Assembly: GCF_000422345.1 (NCBI RefSeq)
Contig: NZ_KE383819.1
Location: 75,517 to 139,516, forward strand
Source of the DNA: Neomelitea salexigens DSM 19753
Lineage (GTDB): Bacteria > Pseudomonadota > Gammaproteobacteria > Pseudomonadales > Spongiibacteraceae
Direction: 5' to 3'
DNA length: 64,000 nt
How positions within the stretch are numbered: position 1 is the first letter of the stretch; every line of letters starts with the position of its first letter. The notes under the pieces are model-generated. The model was not told the DNA's origin, searched no databases, and saw nothing but the letters and a program-made list of their open reading frames with translations. Shown one piece after another: positions 18,835-29,420 of the stretch. The translations under genes were made by a program, and so were the position numbers.

Positions 18835-20154
18835 ATGTCACAAATGACACCCCGTGAAATCGTCCACGAATTGGACAAACACATTGTCGGCCAACAAGAC
18901 GCCAAGCGCGCCGTTGCCATCGCGCTGCGCAACCGCTGGCGCCGCATGCAATTGGCGGAAGACCTCCGCGCTGAAATCACGCCCAAGAATATTCTAATGA
19001 TCGGCCCAACCGGTGTCGGTAAAACCGAAATTGCCCGCCGCCTGGCCAAACTGGCCAATGCGCCCTTTATTAAAGTGGAAGCCACCAAGTTTACCGAAGT
19101 GGGTTATGTCGGCCGCGATGTTGAGTCCATTATTCGCGACCTCGTCGACGTATCTCTGAAGTTGCACCGCGAACAGGCCATGGAGCAAGTCGCCCACCGC
19201 GCTCAGGACGCCACTGAAGAGCGCATCCTGGACGCCCTGCTGCCACCCGCGCGCGGCGAACAAAGCGAGGAAGAGCGCAACAGCAGCACCCGGCAAATCT
19301 TCCGTAAAAAACTGCGCGAAGGCGAACTCGACGATAAAGAAATCGACATTGAAGTCAGCAGTGCACCGGTCGGTGTGGAGATTATGGCGCCCCCCGGCAT
19401 GGAAGAAATGACCAGCCAACTACAGGGCATGTTTTCCAAAATGGGCGGCGACCGCAAAAAGACCCGCCGCCTCACCGTGAAGGCCGCCTACAAGCAGATT
19501 CAAGACGAAGAAGCCGCCAAGCTCATTAACGAAGAAGAGCTGAAGACCCGCGCGATCGAAGCGGCGGAGCAAAACGGCATTGTCTTTATCGACGAAATCG
19601 ACAAAGTTGCCAAACGCCAGGAGTCCGGCGGCGCCGACGTGAGCCGTGAAGGTGTGCAGCGCGACCTGTTGCCATTGATTGAGGGCTGCACCGTCAGCAC
19701 CAAACACGGCATGATCCGCAGCGACCACATCCTGTTCGTCGCCTCTGGTGCCTTCCACCTGAGCAAACCCTCAGACCTCATTCCCGAACTGCAGGGCCGC
19801 CTGCCTATTCGCGTGGAACTCGAAGCCCTCACCCCCGACGACTTTGAGCGCATCCTCACCGAACCCCGCGCCTCCCTGACCGAGCAATACCAAGCCCTGC
19901 TCGCCACCGAGGGCCTGCACGTGAGCTTTAGCGAAGACGGCATTCGCCGCATCGCTGAAACCGCATGGGAAGTGAACGAGCGCACCGAGAACATCGGCGC
20001 GCGTCGTCTGCACACCGTGATGGAACGCTTGCTGGAAGACGTTTCGTTTAGCGCCGGCGACCGGGCAGAACCGCTGAACATCGACGCTGACTACGTCAAT
20101 CAACAACTTGGCGAACTGGCCAAAGACGAAGACCTAAGCCAGTTTATTCTATAA
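18835..20154 (+). CDS. hslU: ATP-dependent protease ATPase subunit HslU
   Basis: A 439-residue AAA+ unfoldase, partner of HslV. Walker A GPTGVGKT is at 57-64, Walker B with FIDEIDK is near 250, and the I-domain lies between about 110 and 235. The C-terminal tail DLSQFIL inserts into HslV to activate it. GGAG lies eight bases before the ATG at 18835 ([16 protein letters not shown] matches E. coli); an ATG at 18799 is too long. It begins 45 bases after hslV in the same operon. Confidence 0.97.
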   Translation: MSQMTPREIVHELDKHIVGQQDAKRAVAIALRNRWRRMQLAEDLRAEITPKNILMIGPTGVGKTEIARRLAKLANAPFIKVEATKFTEVGYVGRDVESIIRDLVDVSLKLHREQAMEQVAHRAQDATEERILDALLPPARGEQSEEERNSSTRQIFRKKLREGELDDKEIDIEVSSAPVGVEIMAPPGMEEMTSQLQGMFSKMGGDRKKTRRLTVKAAYKQIQDEEAAKLINEEELKTRAIEAAEQNGIVFIDEIDKVAKRQESGGADVSREGVQRDLLPLIEGCTVSTKHGMIRSDHILFVASGAFHLSKPSDLIPELQGRLPIRVELEALTPDDFERILTEPRASLTEQYQALLATEGLHVSFSEDGIRRIAETAWEVNERTENIGARRLHTVMERLLEDVSFSAGDRAEPLNIDADYVNQQLGELAKDEDLSQFIL

Positions 20155-20161
20155 GCCAAAC

Positions 20162-20185
20162 GGAGCACGCCATATGGCGTGCTCC
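20162..20185 (+). terminator. Hairpin after hslU
   Basis: A perfect ten-base stem GGAGCACGCC / GGCGTGCTCC with an ATAT loop lies seven bases after the hslU stop codon. There is no clear T run, so it may stop transcription weakly or protect the 3' end. Confidence 0.65.
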
Positions 20186-20266
20186 CCTCGAATCTGCGGA
20201 CCTGCATGCTCTTTAAGCTTTGGTAACGCCTGCAGGACATCTGCCTCGTAACCGCAGGGAACAACG

Positions 20267-20660
20267 GTAGGAGCGGGCCTGACCGCGATCGATACACAGC
20301 CCCTACCGTTCGCTCAGGTCGCCCTCAGGCGGGCTCCTACAAAAAACAAAACGTGCATCTCTCGTAGGAGCGGTTTTAACCGCGATGAGGGTTCCAACAA
20401 AGCTCATCGCCATCAGCGCTTTGGGCCCTAGCTAATCACTCCATCATTCGCGACTTACAGCGTGCCCCGCGACCGCAGGGAACGTTTTGGGTAGCGGGCC
20501 TCACCGCGACAAATCTCAGCTCAATACCATCGCCCTCAGGCGGGCTGGCCAAAGCACTCGCTCCACTCGCGGGCCACACTGTCCTACGGCACTCGCTCCG
20601 CCCACGGGCAGCGCACTCACCTCGGCCGTTCGTGTAGGAGCGGGCCTGACCGCGACAAAC
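20267..20660. repeat. REP-like palindrome array 1
   Basis: This array fills the gap between hslU and rsmD. It has several GTAGGAGCGG-type heads, both as GTAGGAGCGGGCCTGACCGC and as GTAGGAGCGGTTTTAACCGC, with inverse partners ending GGGCTCCTAC. A longer intervening segment includes TCATCGCCATCAGCGCTTTG and is seen again in other arrays of the window. It resembles bacterial interspersed mosaic elements. No gene is seen in this stretch. Confidence 0.9.
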
Positions 20661-20696
20661 CACGCGCGATGTCTCTCACACGCACGAAAAACCCCG

Positions 20697-21296
20697 CTAC
20701 GCCGCCACCTCAAACAGGCGATATTCAACCTGGCCCGCGGTTTTATGCTTTAACATTCGCCAGCTTGGCGGCACCGTCACGGGCTCGCCTTTGGCGGTTT
20801 CCACATAGACCAAAGCCCCCTCGTCCAAGCGGTCTTCGAGCGCATCGATAGCTGGCATCAACAAGTCTTTATTAAATGGGGGGTCGAGAAACACGATATG
20901 CCAGCCCCGCTCCGCGCCCGCCAAAAACTGTGCGGCGCTGGTAGTGGCCACGTCGGCATCGCGGCAACCCAGCGTTTGTAAATGTTGGCGTATTTGCTGG
21001 GCGGTGGCACGGTCTTTCTCGACAAAATGACAGTGCGCAGCCCCCCGCGACAGGGCCTCCAAACCGAGTGCACCCGAGCCGGCAAACAGGTCCAGGCAGC
21101 GCGCCCCGACAATATGCGGAGCCAGCCAGTTAAATACCGTTTCGCGAATCCGGTCACTACTCGGGCGCAGGCCCTCGGCGCTGGTAAAATGCAGTTTCCG
21201 ACTGCGCCACTGGCCGCCAATAATGCGCACCACACCCGCAGCACCTTGGCGTGGCGTCACCTGCGCCGAGCGATCACGTTTGGAACGAGGGGCCAT
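20697..21296 (-). CDS. rsmD: 16S rRNA (guanine(966)-N2)-methyltransferase
   Basis: A 199-residue SAM-dependent methyltransferase that modifies G966 of 16S rRNA. RPSSDRIRETVFNWL is at 44-58, the SAM-binding DLFAGSGALGLE at 69-80 and the catalytic DPPF at 138-141, all family hallmarks. The ATG at 21296 has AGGA at suitable spacing; the frame opens 12 codons earlier without support. It is divergent from ftsY, a very common arrangement. Confidence 0.95.
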   Translation of the reverse strand: MAPRSKRDRSAQVTPRQGAAGVVRIIGGQWRSRKLHFTSAEGLRPSSDRIRETVFNWLAPHIVGARCLDLFAGSGALGLEALSRGAAHCHFVEKDRATAQQIRQHLQTLGCRDADVATTSAAQFLAGAERGWHIVFLDPPFNKDLLMPAIDALEDRLDEGALVYVETAKGEPVTVPPSWRMLKHKTAGQVEYRLFEVAA

Positions 21297-21408
21297 AAAG
21301 GGATCCTGAAGTGTAAAACCGCGCCACGACATTACTCAGTGACGGCCGAGAAGTGGTAGGATACGGCTTTTCTTTTCCCTGTAAACCAGACCCTGCAACC
21401 AGAGCCCC

Positions 21409-22523
21409 ATGACCGATACCGAGAAGTCAGCCGTTACTGAAGCGGAAAACGCCCAAGAGCCCAAGAAGAAAAGCTTTTTCACCCGCTTTAAAGAGTCCTT
21501 TGTCGGCTCCGAGGAAGACTTGGCGGCGGCGGAAGGTTTTATCGCCGACGAAGAAATCGCGCCCTGGCAACACATTGAACTGTCGCCCGAAGAGCAGGCA
21601 TCGCTGCTGGTTAAGTTCAAAGAAGGCCTGAGCAAAACCGGCGCCCAACTCGGCGAGGGCATGGCCAATCTCTTCCTTGGCCGCAAAGAGATCGACGACG
21701 AGCTTCTCGATGAAATTGAAACCCATCTACTGATGGCCGACGTTGGCGTGGATGCCACCACCGAGATTATCGACAACCTCACCCGCCGTATGTCGCGCAA
21801 GGAACTGGATAACCCCGAGGCCTTGTACGTTGCCCTGCAAGAAGAGCTGCGGGTGCTACTGGAGCCTGCCGAACAAGAGCTGGTTATTCCCGACAAAACC
21901 GGCCCCTACGTCATTTTGATGGTAGGCGTAAACGGCGTGGGCAAGACCACCACCATTGGCAAGTTGGCCAAGCAATTCCAGGCCGGTGGTCGCTCGGTCA
22001 TGCTCGCCGCTGGCGATACCTTCCGCGCCGCCGCCGTTGAGCAACTGCAAGTGTGGGGCGAGCGCAATAACGTACCAGTTATCGCCCAGCACACCGGCGC
22101 CGACAGTGCCTCGGTACTTTACGATGCCCTGCAAGCCGCCCAGTCCCGCGATGTCGATGTGCTGATCGCCGACACTGCAGGCCGCCTGCACAACAAAGAC
22201 AACCTGATGGAAGAGCTGAAAAAGGTAGTGCGGGTACTCAAGAAACTCGACCCCGACGCCCCCCACGAAGTGATGCTGGTACTCGATGCAGGCACCGGCC
22301 AAAACGCCTTGTCGCAAGCCAAACACTTCCAAGAAGCGGTAGGTGTGACCGGCTTAACACTCACCAAACTTGATGGCACCGCAAAAGGCGGTATTGTATT
22401 CGCCATATCCAAGCAGCTCGGCCTGCCTATTCGCTTTATCGGTGTTGGCGAAGGCATTCTCGACCTGCGCCCATTCCGCGCCGATGAATTTGTCGGCGCT
22501 CTGTTTGGCTGGCAACGCAAGCA

Positions 22524-22527
<4 letters not shown>
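21409..22527 (+). CDS. ftsY: Signal recognition particle receptor FtsY
   Basis: A 372-residue SRP receptor GTPase that docks ribosome-nascent chain-SRP complexes at the membrane. An acidic N-terminal A domain (about 1-70) is followed by the helical N domain and the G domain. G1 is GVNGVGKTTT at about 173-182, DTAGR at about 256-260, TKLDGTAKGG follows, and the end is GVGEGILDLRPF. Its last bases overlap ftsE by four (ATGA), so the two are translationally coupled. Confidence 0.97.
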
Positions 22528-23187
<660 letters not shown>

Positions 23188-23195
<8 letters not shown>

Positions 23196-24240
23196 ATCAA
23201 AACAAAAGGGCAGCGGCGCCAGTAAACTGCCCAAGCGCCGCCTCGGCCAACTGCAAACCCCGGCCAAGCCCTCACGGCGCGAATTGAGCGGTGCCAAAAC
23301 TCACCGCACCCGCTTCAGTGACCAGTGGCAAAGTTACCGCAGCCACCACCGTCAGGTGGCCAGCGAAAGCCTGCGGCGCCTGTTAAAACGCCCCCTCGCC
23401 ACATTAATGACCACACTGGTGATCTCCATCGCCATGGTGCTGCCCGCCGGTTTATATGTCGGCCTGAACAACGTTGAAGCCGTCAGCCAAGGCTGGGATG
23501 GCGCCGCGCGATTGTCGGTGTTTTTAAAATTCAGCGTCAGCGATCAAGACGCGCAAAAACTGCGTCAGCAACTCGCCGACCGCAAAGACATTGCCAGCGC
23601 CGAATACATCTCACCCAGTGAGGCATTGGAGGAGTTCCGTCGCCGCAGCGGCTTTGGCGACGTGCTCGACCAGCTGGACAGCAACCCTCTGCCTGGCGTT
23701 CTGGTACTGAGCCCCACCGCAGACAACAGCAGCCCTGAAAAAATAGAAGCCCTGCGCGACCAGCTAAACGCACTGCCGCAGGCCGACCTGGTCAAGCTGG
23801 ACATGGAGTGGCTGCAACGCCTGAACCGCATTACCGATATCAGCCGCCGCCTCACCCTGGCCCTCGCCGCCATGCTCGCGGCAGGCGTGCTGCTTATCGT
23901 AGGCAACACCATCAAACTGGCCATCGAAAACCGCCGCGACGAAATTCTGGTTGTGAAACTGGTCGGCGGCACCAACGCCTTCGTCCGCCGCCCCTTCCTG
24001 TACATGGGCTTCTGGTACGGCCTGTTCGGCGGACTACTCGCCTGGTTACTACTCGCCTCCAGCCTGCTCTGGCTAAGCGGTCCGGTCAAAGAACTCGCCG
24101 GGCTCTACAACAGCAGCTTCAGCCTGCTCGGCCTCGGTGTACTCGATAGCCTGATAATGTGGGCCAGCGCTGCCGGCCTCGGCCTACTCGGCGCACTCCT
24201 CGTCGTTGGCCGAGAACTCCGCGCCATCGAACCCAAGTAA
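23188..24240 (+). CDS. ftsX: Cell division permease-like protein FtsX
   Basis: A 350-residue membrane partner of FtsE. It has a basic cytoplasmic N-terminus, a first membrane helix at about 65-90 (LATLMTTLVISIAMVLPAG), an extracellular loop of about 110 residues with DQLDSNPLPGVLVLSP, and three more helices. It transmits FtsE ATP cycles to periplasmic amidase activators. The ATG at 23188 (MSKSKQKG) lies within the ftsE end. rpoH, which often follows, is absent; a REP array comes next. Confidence 0.95.
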
Positions 24241-24303
24241 ACGACTACAAAGCGCCGCTGGGCTTGTGGAAGGAAGCTTTCATTGTGACTGCATAAAACG
24301 CAC

Positions 24304-24620
24304 GTAGGACAGCACGCCCCACGATATGTAGGAGCGGGCCTGACCGCGACCCATCCACAAACCCCTACGGTTCCGCTCGGGGTCGCCCTCAGGCGGGCTC
24401 CTACAAGGGGCCACACTGTGCTACAAAAACACCTCGTGCCCCACATGTAGGAGCGGTTTTAACCGCGATGAGGTCCCAACAAAGCTCGTCGCCATCAGCG
24501 CTTTGGGCCTAGCTAAGCGCTTCGCACCATTCGCGACTGAAGTCGCTCCTACAAAAACACCTCGTGCCATCTGTAGGGCAACATGCCCCATCTCTCGTAG
24601 GAGCGGGCCTGACCGCGAAT
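24304..24620. repeat. REP-like palindrome array 2
   Basis: Between ftsX and the amidase gene lies an array with forward GTAGGAGCGG heads at about 24329, 24446 and 24597. There are inverse GCTCCTAC ends and the same TCATCGCC/CATCAGCGCTTTGGGC spacer as array 1. No gene is seen in 24241-24761 apart from this array and the amidase leader. Confidence 0.9.
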
Positions 24621-24761
24621 AATCTACTTATTTAATGAAATCCCCCCTTCATTTCAGCCCCCTACACCCGGCCTACCACTACAACCAAGCCGCGAACCGC
24701 TCAACTCGATGGCACTATTATTGCTTCACATAAATCCTGACGTTAACCGAGGAAATTTTAA

Positions 24762-26384
24762 ATGCGACCGAGTATCAAGCGCGCCTTTTCATCCACCTAT
24801 CTCGCCATTTCAGTAGCAGTTATTAGTGCTTGCGGTGGAGGCTCCAGTTCCTCAACTACCGGTTCGCTGCCAGATACTCCCGCGCCTACAACCTTTGAGC
24901 TGCTTGAGGCCACAGTGGCGGATATCCATGCAGGCTTTCGCGGTGAACAAGTTGATGAATCCGGCCAAGCGCTTAGCTGCGTAGGTTTAGCCGAACAGTA
25001 CATTGAGCGCATAGAACAGCTGGACAACAGCACTGCAACCGGCTTACCCATCAATAGCATCGTTAGCATTAACCCCCAGTGGCGCGAACAGGCCACAGCA
25101 CTTGATGAGGCCTTCGAAAAAGATGGCCTCACCGGCCCGCTGCACTGCGCGCCCGTTTTATTGAAGGATCTCTTCGATACCTACGACTTCCCAACCACCG
25201 CATCGTCACGCGCACTCGCAGGCTCCCAGCCACCTGACGATGCCTTTACGGTTGCTCGACTGCGAGAGGCCGGCGCACTTATTTTGGGCAAAGCCGGCAT
25301 GAGCGAATACGCATTCTGGATACAAAGTTTTAACAGCGTCTCTTTGCGAATTGGCACGCCCTATGACACCTCCAAAGATGCGGGCGGCTCCAGTGGCGGC
25401 AGCGCGGCCGCCATTGCCGCCAACTTCGGCCTGCTGGGTACCGGCTCCGATACCTGCGCCTCTATACGCCTACCGCCCTCCAACAACTCCCTTGTCGGCG
25501 TGCGCTCCACCGTTGGATTAGTATCGCAAGATGGCCTAGTGCCACTCTCGCACACCATGGATGTAGGGGGCCCCATCACCCGAACCGTTCGTGACGCCGC
25601 GTTGATGCTGGATAGCATGGCAGCGGTAGATCCGGCCGACCCAAGAACCCATGCCGCAGAGCGCCGACAGCCATCGACCTACCTTGACTCCCTGGACACA
25701 GATGGCCTGAAAGGAAAGCGCATTGGCGTGTTGCGCAGCTATGGCGGTACCAACGCCTTTGGCGACAATGCCGACGTGAATGCTGTGCTAGACCAGGCAC
25801 TGATCGACTTAGCCGCTGCAGGTGCTGAAATTATCGATCCAATAACCCTTCCCGAGTTTGAAGATATTTCCAATACGCTTATTGTTCAGGAATTCGCCGA
25901 TCACATGGATGAATACCTAGCGAGCTTCGCGGCCCCTCGCTCTGACACCGTCGACATATTCACCAGTGGCCTAGTGCACCCGTTTATCGAGGCACTCATT
26001 GGTGCAAGCCTTGCAGCGAGAGATACCAGTTCGCCCAGTTATATTGCAAAGCTAGAAAAACGTGAGGAACTGCGCTACTACGTTGAAAGCGAGATGGATG
26101 CACTCGACCTGGATGCCTTGGTTTACCCCCCGGTCCAACAACCTGCAAGAATTACCGGCACATCGCAAACGAATAACTGCAGCTTTAGCAGCACCACTGC
26201 CATGCCTTCTATCGTTGTACCCGCCGGTTTCTCAACTGATCAACCAGCACTGCCGATTGGAATAGAATTTTTTGGCCGGCGCTGGGATGAGGCCACATTG
26301 TTTAGTATCAGCTACGCCTACGAGCAAGCCACAAAGCACAGACGCCGCCCCTCATTACCCGGTGACCCACTCCCTGAGTCGTGA
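24762..26384 (+). CDS. Amidase signature family lipoprotein
   Basis: A 540-residue amidase-signature enzyme. The Ser-cisSer-Lys triad is complete: Lys135 in VLLKDLFDT, Ser210 in GGSSGGS and nucleophile Ser234 in GSDTCASIRLP. The spacing (75 and 24 residues) equals that of characterised members. The usual GGS before IR is CAS here, a variant known in some secreted amidases. The N-terminus has a lipobox ending VISAC followed by a Gly/Ser-rich linker, so it is probably membrane-anchored in the periplasm. GAGGAA precedes the ATG. The substrate (amide, aryl or peptide) is unknown. It lies isolated between REP arrays. Confidence 0.9.
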   Translation: MRPSIKRAFSSTYLAISVAVISACGGGSSSSTTGSLPDTPAPTTFELLEATVADIHAGFRGEQVDESGQALSCVGLAEQYIERIEQLDNSTATGLPINSIVSINPQWREQATALDEAFEKDGLTGPLHCAPVLLKDLFDTYDFPTTASSRALAGSQPPDDAFTVARLREAGALILGKAGMSEYAFWIQSFNSVSLRIGTPYDTSKDAGGSSGGSAAAIAANFGLLGTGSDTCASIRLPPSNNSLVGVRSTVGLVSQDGLVPLSHTMDVGGPITRTVRDAALMLDSMAAVDPADPRTHAAERRQPSTYLDSLDTDGLKGKRIGVLRSYGGTNAFGDNADVNAVLDQALIDLAAAGAEIIDPITLPEFEDISNTLIVQEFADHMDEYLASFAAPRSDTVDIFTSGLVHPFIEALIGASLAARDTSSPSYIAKLEKREELRYYVESEMDALDLDALVYPPVQQPARITGTSQTNNCSFSSTTAMPSIVVPAGFSTDQPALPIGIEFFGRRWDEATLFSISYAYEQATKHRRRPSLPGDPLPES

Positions 26385-26390
26385 ACCAAT

Positions 26391-26428
26391 GATGGCTTTG
26401 CGCCTAAAAATTTTGACTCAAAGCCATC
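26391..26428 (+). terminator. Hairpin after the amidase gene
   Basis: A perfect ten-base stem GATGGCTTTG / CAAAGCCATC with an 18-base loop lies just after the amidase stop codon. It lacks a T run, so it is only a candidate terminator or 3'-stabilising structure. Confidence 0.45.
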
Positions 26429-26435
26429 GGGCTCG

Positions 26436-26771
26436 CCCCCCTGTAATACCGCAGCGAACGTTTTAGGTGGCGAGGTTGACCGCGACCGATCACTACTACC
26501 GTTCGCTCGGGTCGTCCTCAGGCGGACTGGCCACAGCACTCGCTCCACTCGCGGGCCACGCTGTCCTACAAGGAGCCACACTGCCCTATAACAACACCCC
26601 GTGTCGCACGATCTGTAGGACAACGTGCCCCATGACCGCAGGGAATGTTTTGGGTAGCGGGCCTGACCGCGACGAATCTCGCAGGATCTCAGCGACCACG
26701 CTGTGGGAGCGGTTTTAACCGCGATAAGGAGGTTCATCACAACCTAGTGCTATGACCACTCCGCCCCTACA
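26436..26771. repeat. REP-like palindrome array 3
   Basis: Between the amidase and the toxin gene there are diverged GACCGCGA heads, one TGGGAGCGGTTTTAACCGCG head, and the longer GGCCACAGCACTCGCTCCAC unit that recurs in arrays 4 and 10. No gene is seen here. Confidence 0.85.
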
Positions 26772-26782
26772 AAACCCGAGGT

Positions 26783-27058
26783 CTAATAAACTCCGTCGTG
26801 GTCGCCAATATCAACCAGCACAATATCCTCACCGCGAATCTCAAATTCCAAAATTATTCGATATTGCATATTGATCGATACCGAGGACAAACCCTGTAAA
26901 CGCCCCTTTAAACCATGCAAGCGAAGCGAGGGATGATACGGATTAACCTCCAGCAACTGCAGCGTTTTTTGGTACTGCCCCATCACCTCAGGGTGCCGTT
27001 TAAAGAATTTCTTTGCACGCCTAAGGTAGCTATCGGGGTAAAGTAACCTATAGCTCAC
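26783..27058 (-). CDS. RelE/ParE-superfamily toxin
   Basis: A 91-residue basic protein ending in IVLVDIGDHDGVY, the hallmark of RelE/StbE-type toxins. PYHPSLRLHGLKGRLQGLSS and the MQYRIILEF strand also fit. Characterised relatives cut mRNA on the ribosome. The start codon is GTG at 27058, inside the last codons of the antitoxin gene (11-base overlap), which is typical of TA operons and keeps toxin output below antitoxin. It is surrounded by REP arrays. Confidence 0.9.
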   Translation of the reverse strand: MSYRLLYPDSYLRRAKKFFKRHPEVMGQYQKTLQLLEVNPYHPSLRLHGLKGRLQGLSSVSINMQYRIILEFEIRGEDIVLVDIGDHDGVY

Positions 27059-27305
27059 TGGTCAAACGCTTAACATGATCATCGACACTTTCAGCCTGAT
27101 AGCGCCCCTCGCGAATATCCGACCTTGCTTCCTCTAAAGCGGCCGCCAGCTCGTATTCACGCAGTTTGGCGTACTTCTCTATATCCATAACCACATAACG
27201 GTTACGTCCACGCACCGAAATCACTAATTCTTCACTATCTCTCAATCGAGATTCGACAGCAGATACACCCTTGGTTTTTAGCTCGTTGGCCGTCAACGTA
27301 TTCAT
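27048..27305 (-). CDS. Phd/YefM family antitoxin
   Basis: An 85-residue antitoxin with the Phd/YefM N-terminal DNA-binding fold: MNTLTANELKTKGVSAVE, then ELVISVRGRNRYVVMDIEKY. A charged C-terminal tail would wrap the toxin. The ATG at 27305 has GGAG six bases upstream; the frame opens 25 codons earlier without support. Such proteins neutralise the toxin and repress the operon. Repeated sites just upstream fit this autoregulation. Confidence 0.92.
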   Translation of the reverse strand: MNTLTANELKTKGVSAVESRLRDSEELVISVRGRNRYVVMDIEKYAKLREYELAAALEEARSDIREGRYQAESVDDHVKRLTSEL

Positions 27306-27321
27306 AGTCACTCCGTGAAAA

Positions 27322-27346
27322 GTACTATTAATAGCACTCTTAATAG
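27322..27346 (-). promoter_or_regulatory. Candidate operator of the toxin-antitoxin operon
   Basis: Two direct repeats, GTACTATTAATAG (27322-27334) and GCACTCTTAATAG (27334-27346), lie end to end and share one base. The first contains the perfect palindrome CTATTAATAG. They stand 17 bases upstream of the antitoxin start, where Phd/YefM proteins bind; binding is inferred. Confidence 0.55.
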
Positions 27347-27420
27347 ACCCATAAAGAGTACCACACTGAACAAAAATCAACCAGCATCGTCCATATTACC
27401 TTTCGGTAGGCTACAACTCC

Positions 27421-28056
27421 CTCGCGACTGACAGCCTGCCCCACGATATGTAGGAGCGGGCCTGACCGCGACCGATTCACAACTACTACCGTTCGCTCGG
27501 GGCGCCCTAAGGCGGGCTGGCCACAGCACTCGCTCCACTCGCGGGCCACGCTGTCCTACAAGGGGCCACAGGGAGTGCTTTGGGTAGCGGTTTTAACCGC
27601 GATAAGGGCTCCAACAGCGCTCATCGCCATCAGCGCTGTGGGCCATAGCTAAGCGCTTCGCATCATTCGCGACTGAAGTCGCTCCTACAAAACCATCGCC
27701 CCCGTAGGACAGCCTGCCCCACGATATGCAGGAGCGGGCCTGACCGCGACCGGCCCACAACCCCTACCGTTCGATCAGGTCGCCCTAAGGCGGACTGGCC
27801 ACAGCACTCGCTCCACTCGCGGGCCACGCTGTCCTACAAGGGGCCACACTGCCCTATAAAAACACCTCGTGCCATCGCAGGGCAACGCGCCCCACCTCTG
27901 GTAGGAGCGTGCCTTACCTCGACGAATCTCACTAGATCTGCAAGCATACCGTAGGAGCGGTTTTAACCGCGATAAGGGCTCCAACAGCGCTCATCGCCAT
28001 CAGCGTTTTGGGCACTAGAACCTACGCGAGAATAGGGGCGTTTTGGCTGGTGGGCC
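27421..28056. repeat. REP-like palindrome array 4
   Basis: This is the longest array, lying between the TA operon and the WaaP-like kinase. It contains repeated GTAGGAGCGGGCCTGACCGC and GCGGTTTTAACCGCGATAAG heads, inverse GTCGCTCCTAC ends, two copies of GGCCACAGCACTCGCTCCAC and two copies of the CATCGCCATCAGCG spacer. Short open frames across it are repeat artefacts, and no gene is seen. Confidence 0.92.
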
Positions 28057-28159
28057 TGACCACAAATACCCTCCACAACTATCAGACCAGTAATAAAAAC
28101 GTTCTGCACAGCGCGTAGTTCAGGGCTGTTTACCCTTCTGCTCGACAGGAGGATTTGCC

Positions 28160-28852
28160 ATGACCCAACAAGATTGCTCGTCGCTGACCCACACCCCCGC
28201 CACGCCAGCCCCCAACAACGCGAGACCACCCAGTTGGTACAAGCCGCGCATTCGCGTGGCCACAACAGACGATGGCGCACCACGAGTGTATAAGCGCTAC
28301 CCAATGCCAGGCTCTGCCGCGAATGCCTATTTCCGCTTGTTGGCCACCCACGAGTTTTCCATGCTGAAACAAATGGACCACTTTTCTTTTACCCCAAGCT
28401 CGCCGCGCCTTAACTCGGCAAGCTTAACCTTGAGTTACTCCTACCTACGCGGCACGCCGCTAAAAATCTGGCCGCGCCATACTCCTCTATCCGCGGAATT
28501 TTTCCGGGCGTTAATCGCTGCAAGTCGTCAGATGCATCAGCACCAACTGGTTCACCTGGACTTGGGCAATGCCGGAAACATTTTGGTTTCGCCGTCGCAA
28601 CAGCCTTTAATTATCGACTTTGGATCGGCCCTCAATACCTCACGCTTACCCGCCGTGATCCGCTGCTGGATGATGAGAAAAGACACCCTCGGCATTCTTA
28701 AGCTGTGGTACAAATTCAGCCGCGACACCATGCCAAGCGCGCATCAGGAGTACTTTCTGCGTCACTACCGTAAAAACATTTACACGCCCAAACGTTTAAA
28801 GAAGGCCCTGAAGCGCCTCATTTTGCGCAAGCTCGGCGTTGCAGGTCGTTGA
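28160..28852 (+). CDS. Lipopolysaccharide kinase (WaaP/Kdo kinase)-like protein
   Basis: A 230-residue protein with a compact kinase-like fold. The catalytic loop HLDLGNAGNILV (about 133-144) carries the Asp and Asn, and IIDFGSA (about 151-157) is the DFG metal site. The early VYKRYPM may supply the Lys. WaaP-family enzymes phosphorylate heptose or Kdo in the lipopolysaccharide core. The glycine-rich loop is not obvious, as usual for this family. GGAGG lies before the ATG. It stands alone after a REP array, away from LPS core genes, so its acceptor is uncertain. Confidence 0.8.
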   Translation: MTQQDCSSLTHTPATPAPNNARPPSWYKPRIRVATTDDGAPRVYKRYPMPGSAANAYFRLLATHEFSMLKQMDHFSFTPSSPRLNSASLTLSYSYLRGTPLKIWPRHTPLSAEFFRALIAASRQMHQHQLVHLDLGNAGNILVSPSQQPLIIDFGSALNTSRLPAVIRCWMMRKDTLGILKLWYKFSRDTMPSAHQEYFLRHYRKNIYTPKRLKKALKRLILRKLGVAGR

Positions 28853-28880
28853 TACAACGACGGCAAATTTGTAATCAACA

Positions 28881-28925
28881 AAAAAGAAAAAAGGCGTATG
28901 GAAAAAGGGGGAAACCACATACGCC
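28881..28925 (-). terminator. Terminator of the bufferin operon
   Basis: On the minus strand the stem GGCGTATG / CATACGCC with a 17-base loop is followed by a T-rich run, 33 bases after the DoxX stop codon. It ends the leftward operon and also faces the convergent kinase gene. Confidence 0.88.
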
Positions 28926-28958
28926 AAGCAGGGAGGTAGAGGGGAAAGGCTTAAGCGA

Positions 28959-29408
28959 CTATTTCGACCACTTAGCAATTAAACGATCAACGGAGATTGC
29001 CCCCGCGCCATGCACTACGATGTAGGCGGCAAGCAAACCCCACACAAGGTGGTACAACTCGGCCGCTGGCGCGATAGCCTCCAGGCTGATAACCGCGACA
29101 AAATTGATAATAAAAATCCCGGCCGCCGCCGTTAGCGAATACAGCCCAAGCACTAACATCACCGGCAGCACCAGCTCGCCAGCGGTCGCAAGAAATGCCG
29201 CCACGCCGGCACTGAGCAAGGGCACGCTGTATTCCTCTTCAAACAGAAACAGCGTGGTTTCCCAGTCATCAATTTTGGTTAAGCCCGACTTAATAAATAC
29301 CGACGCCAAATACAGCCGCGCCGCGAGTAACAGTAGCGGCGACAGGTGCTGCACCCAGCCCCGCACTCGTTGTTCTAACATTGCTGATGTTACGACTAGT
29401 GTCTTCAT
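28959..29408 (-). CDS. DoxX family membrane protein of the bufferin operon
   Basis: A 149-residue protein with four membrane helices. The start of the DoxX domain reads LLLAARLYLASVFIKSGLTKI, and a conserved E-L-V-L-P-V stretch is in the third segment. DoxX proteins are the usual last gene of DUF2282-MNIO-DUF2063 operons (HvfD or BufD position). Their role is unproven; a redox or export function is often suggested. AGGAGA precedes the ATG. It follows the BufC-like gene by 12 bases. Confidence 0.88.
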   Translation of the reverse strand: MKTLVVTSAMLEQRVRGWVQHLSPLLLLAARLYLASVFIKSGLTKIDDWETTLFLFEEEYSVPLLSAGVAAFLATAGELVLPVMLVLGLYSLTAAAGIFIINFVAVISLEAIAPAAELYHLVWGLLAAYIVVHGAGAISVDRLIAKWSK

Positions 29409-29420
29409 TGTCTTCTCCTG

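Noticed and set aside
27421-28056. Repeated spacing suggestive of a CRISPR array
   Set aside because: Repeats are palindromic, vary in sequence and spacing, and match REP-like elements elsewhere; there are no uniform spacers and no cas genes.
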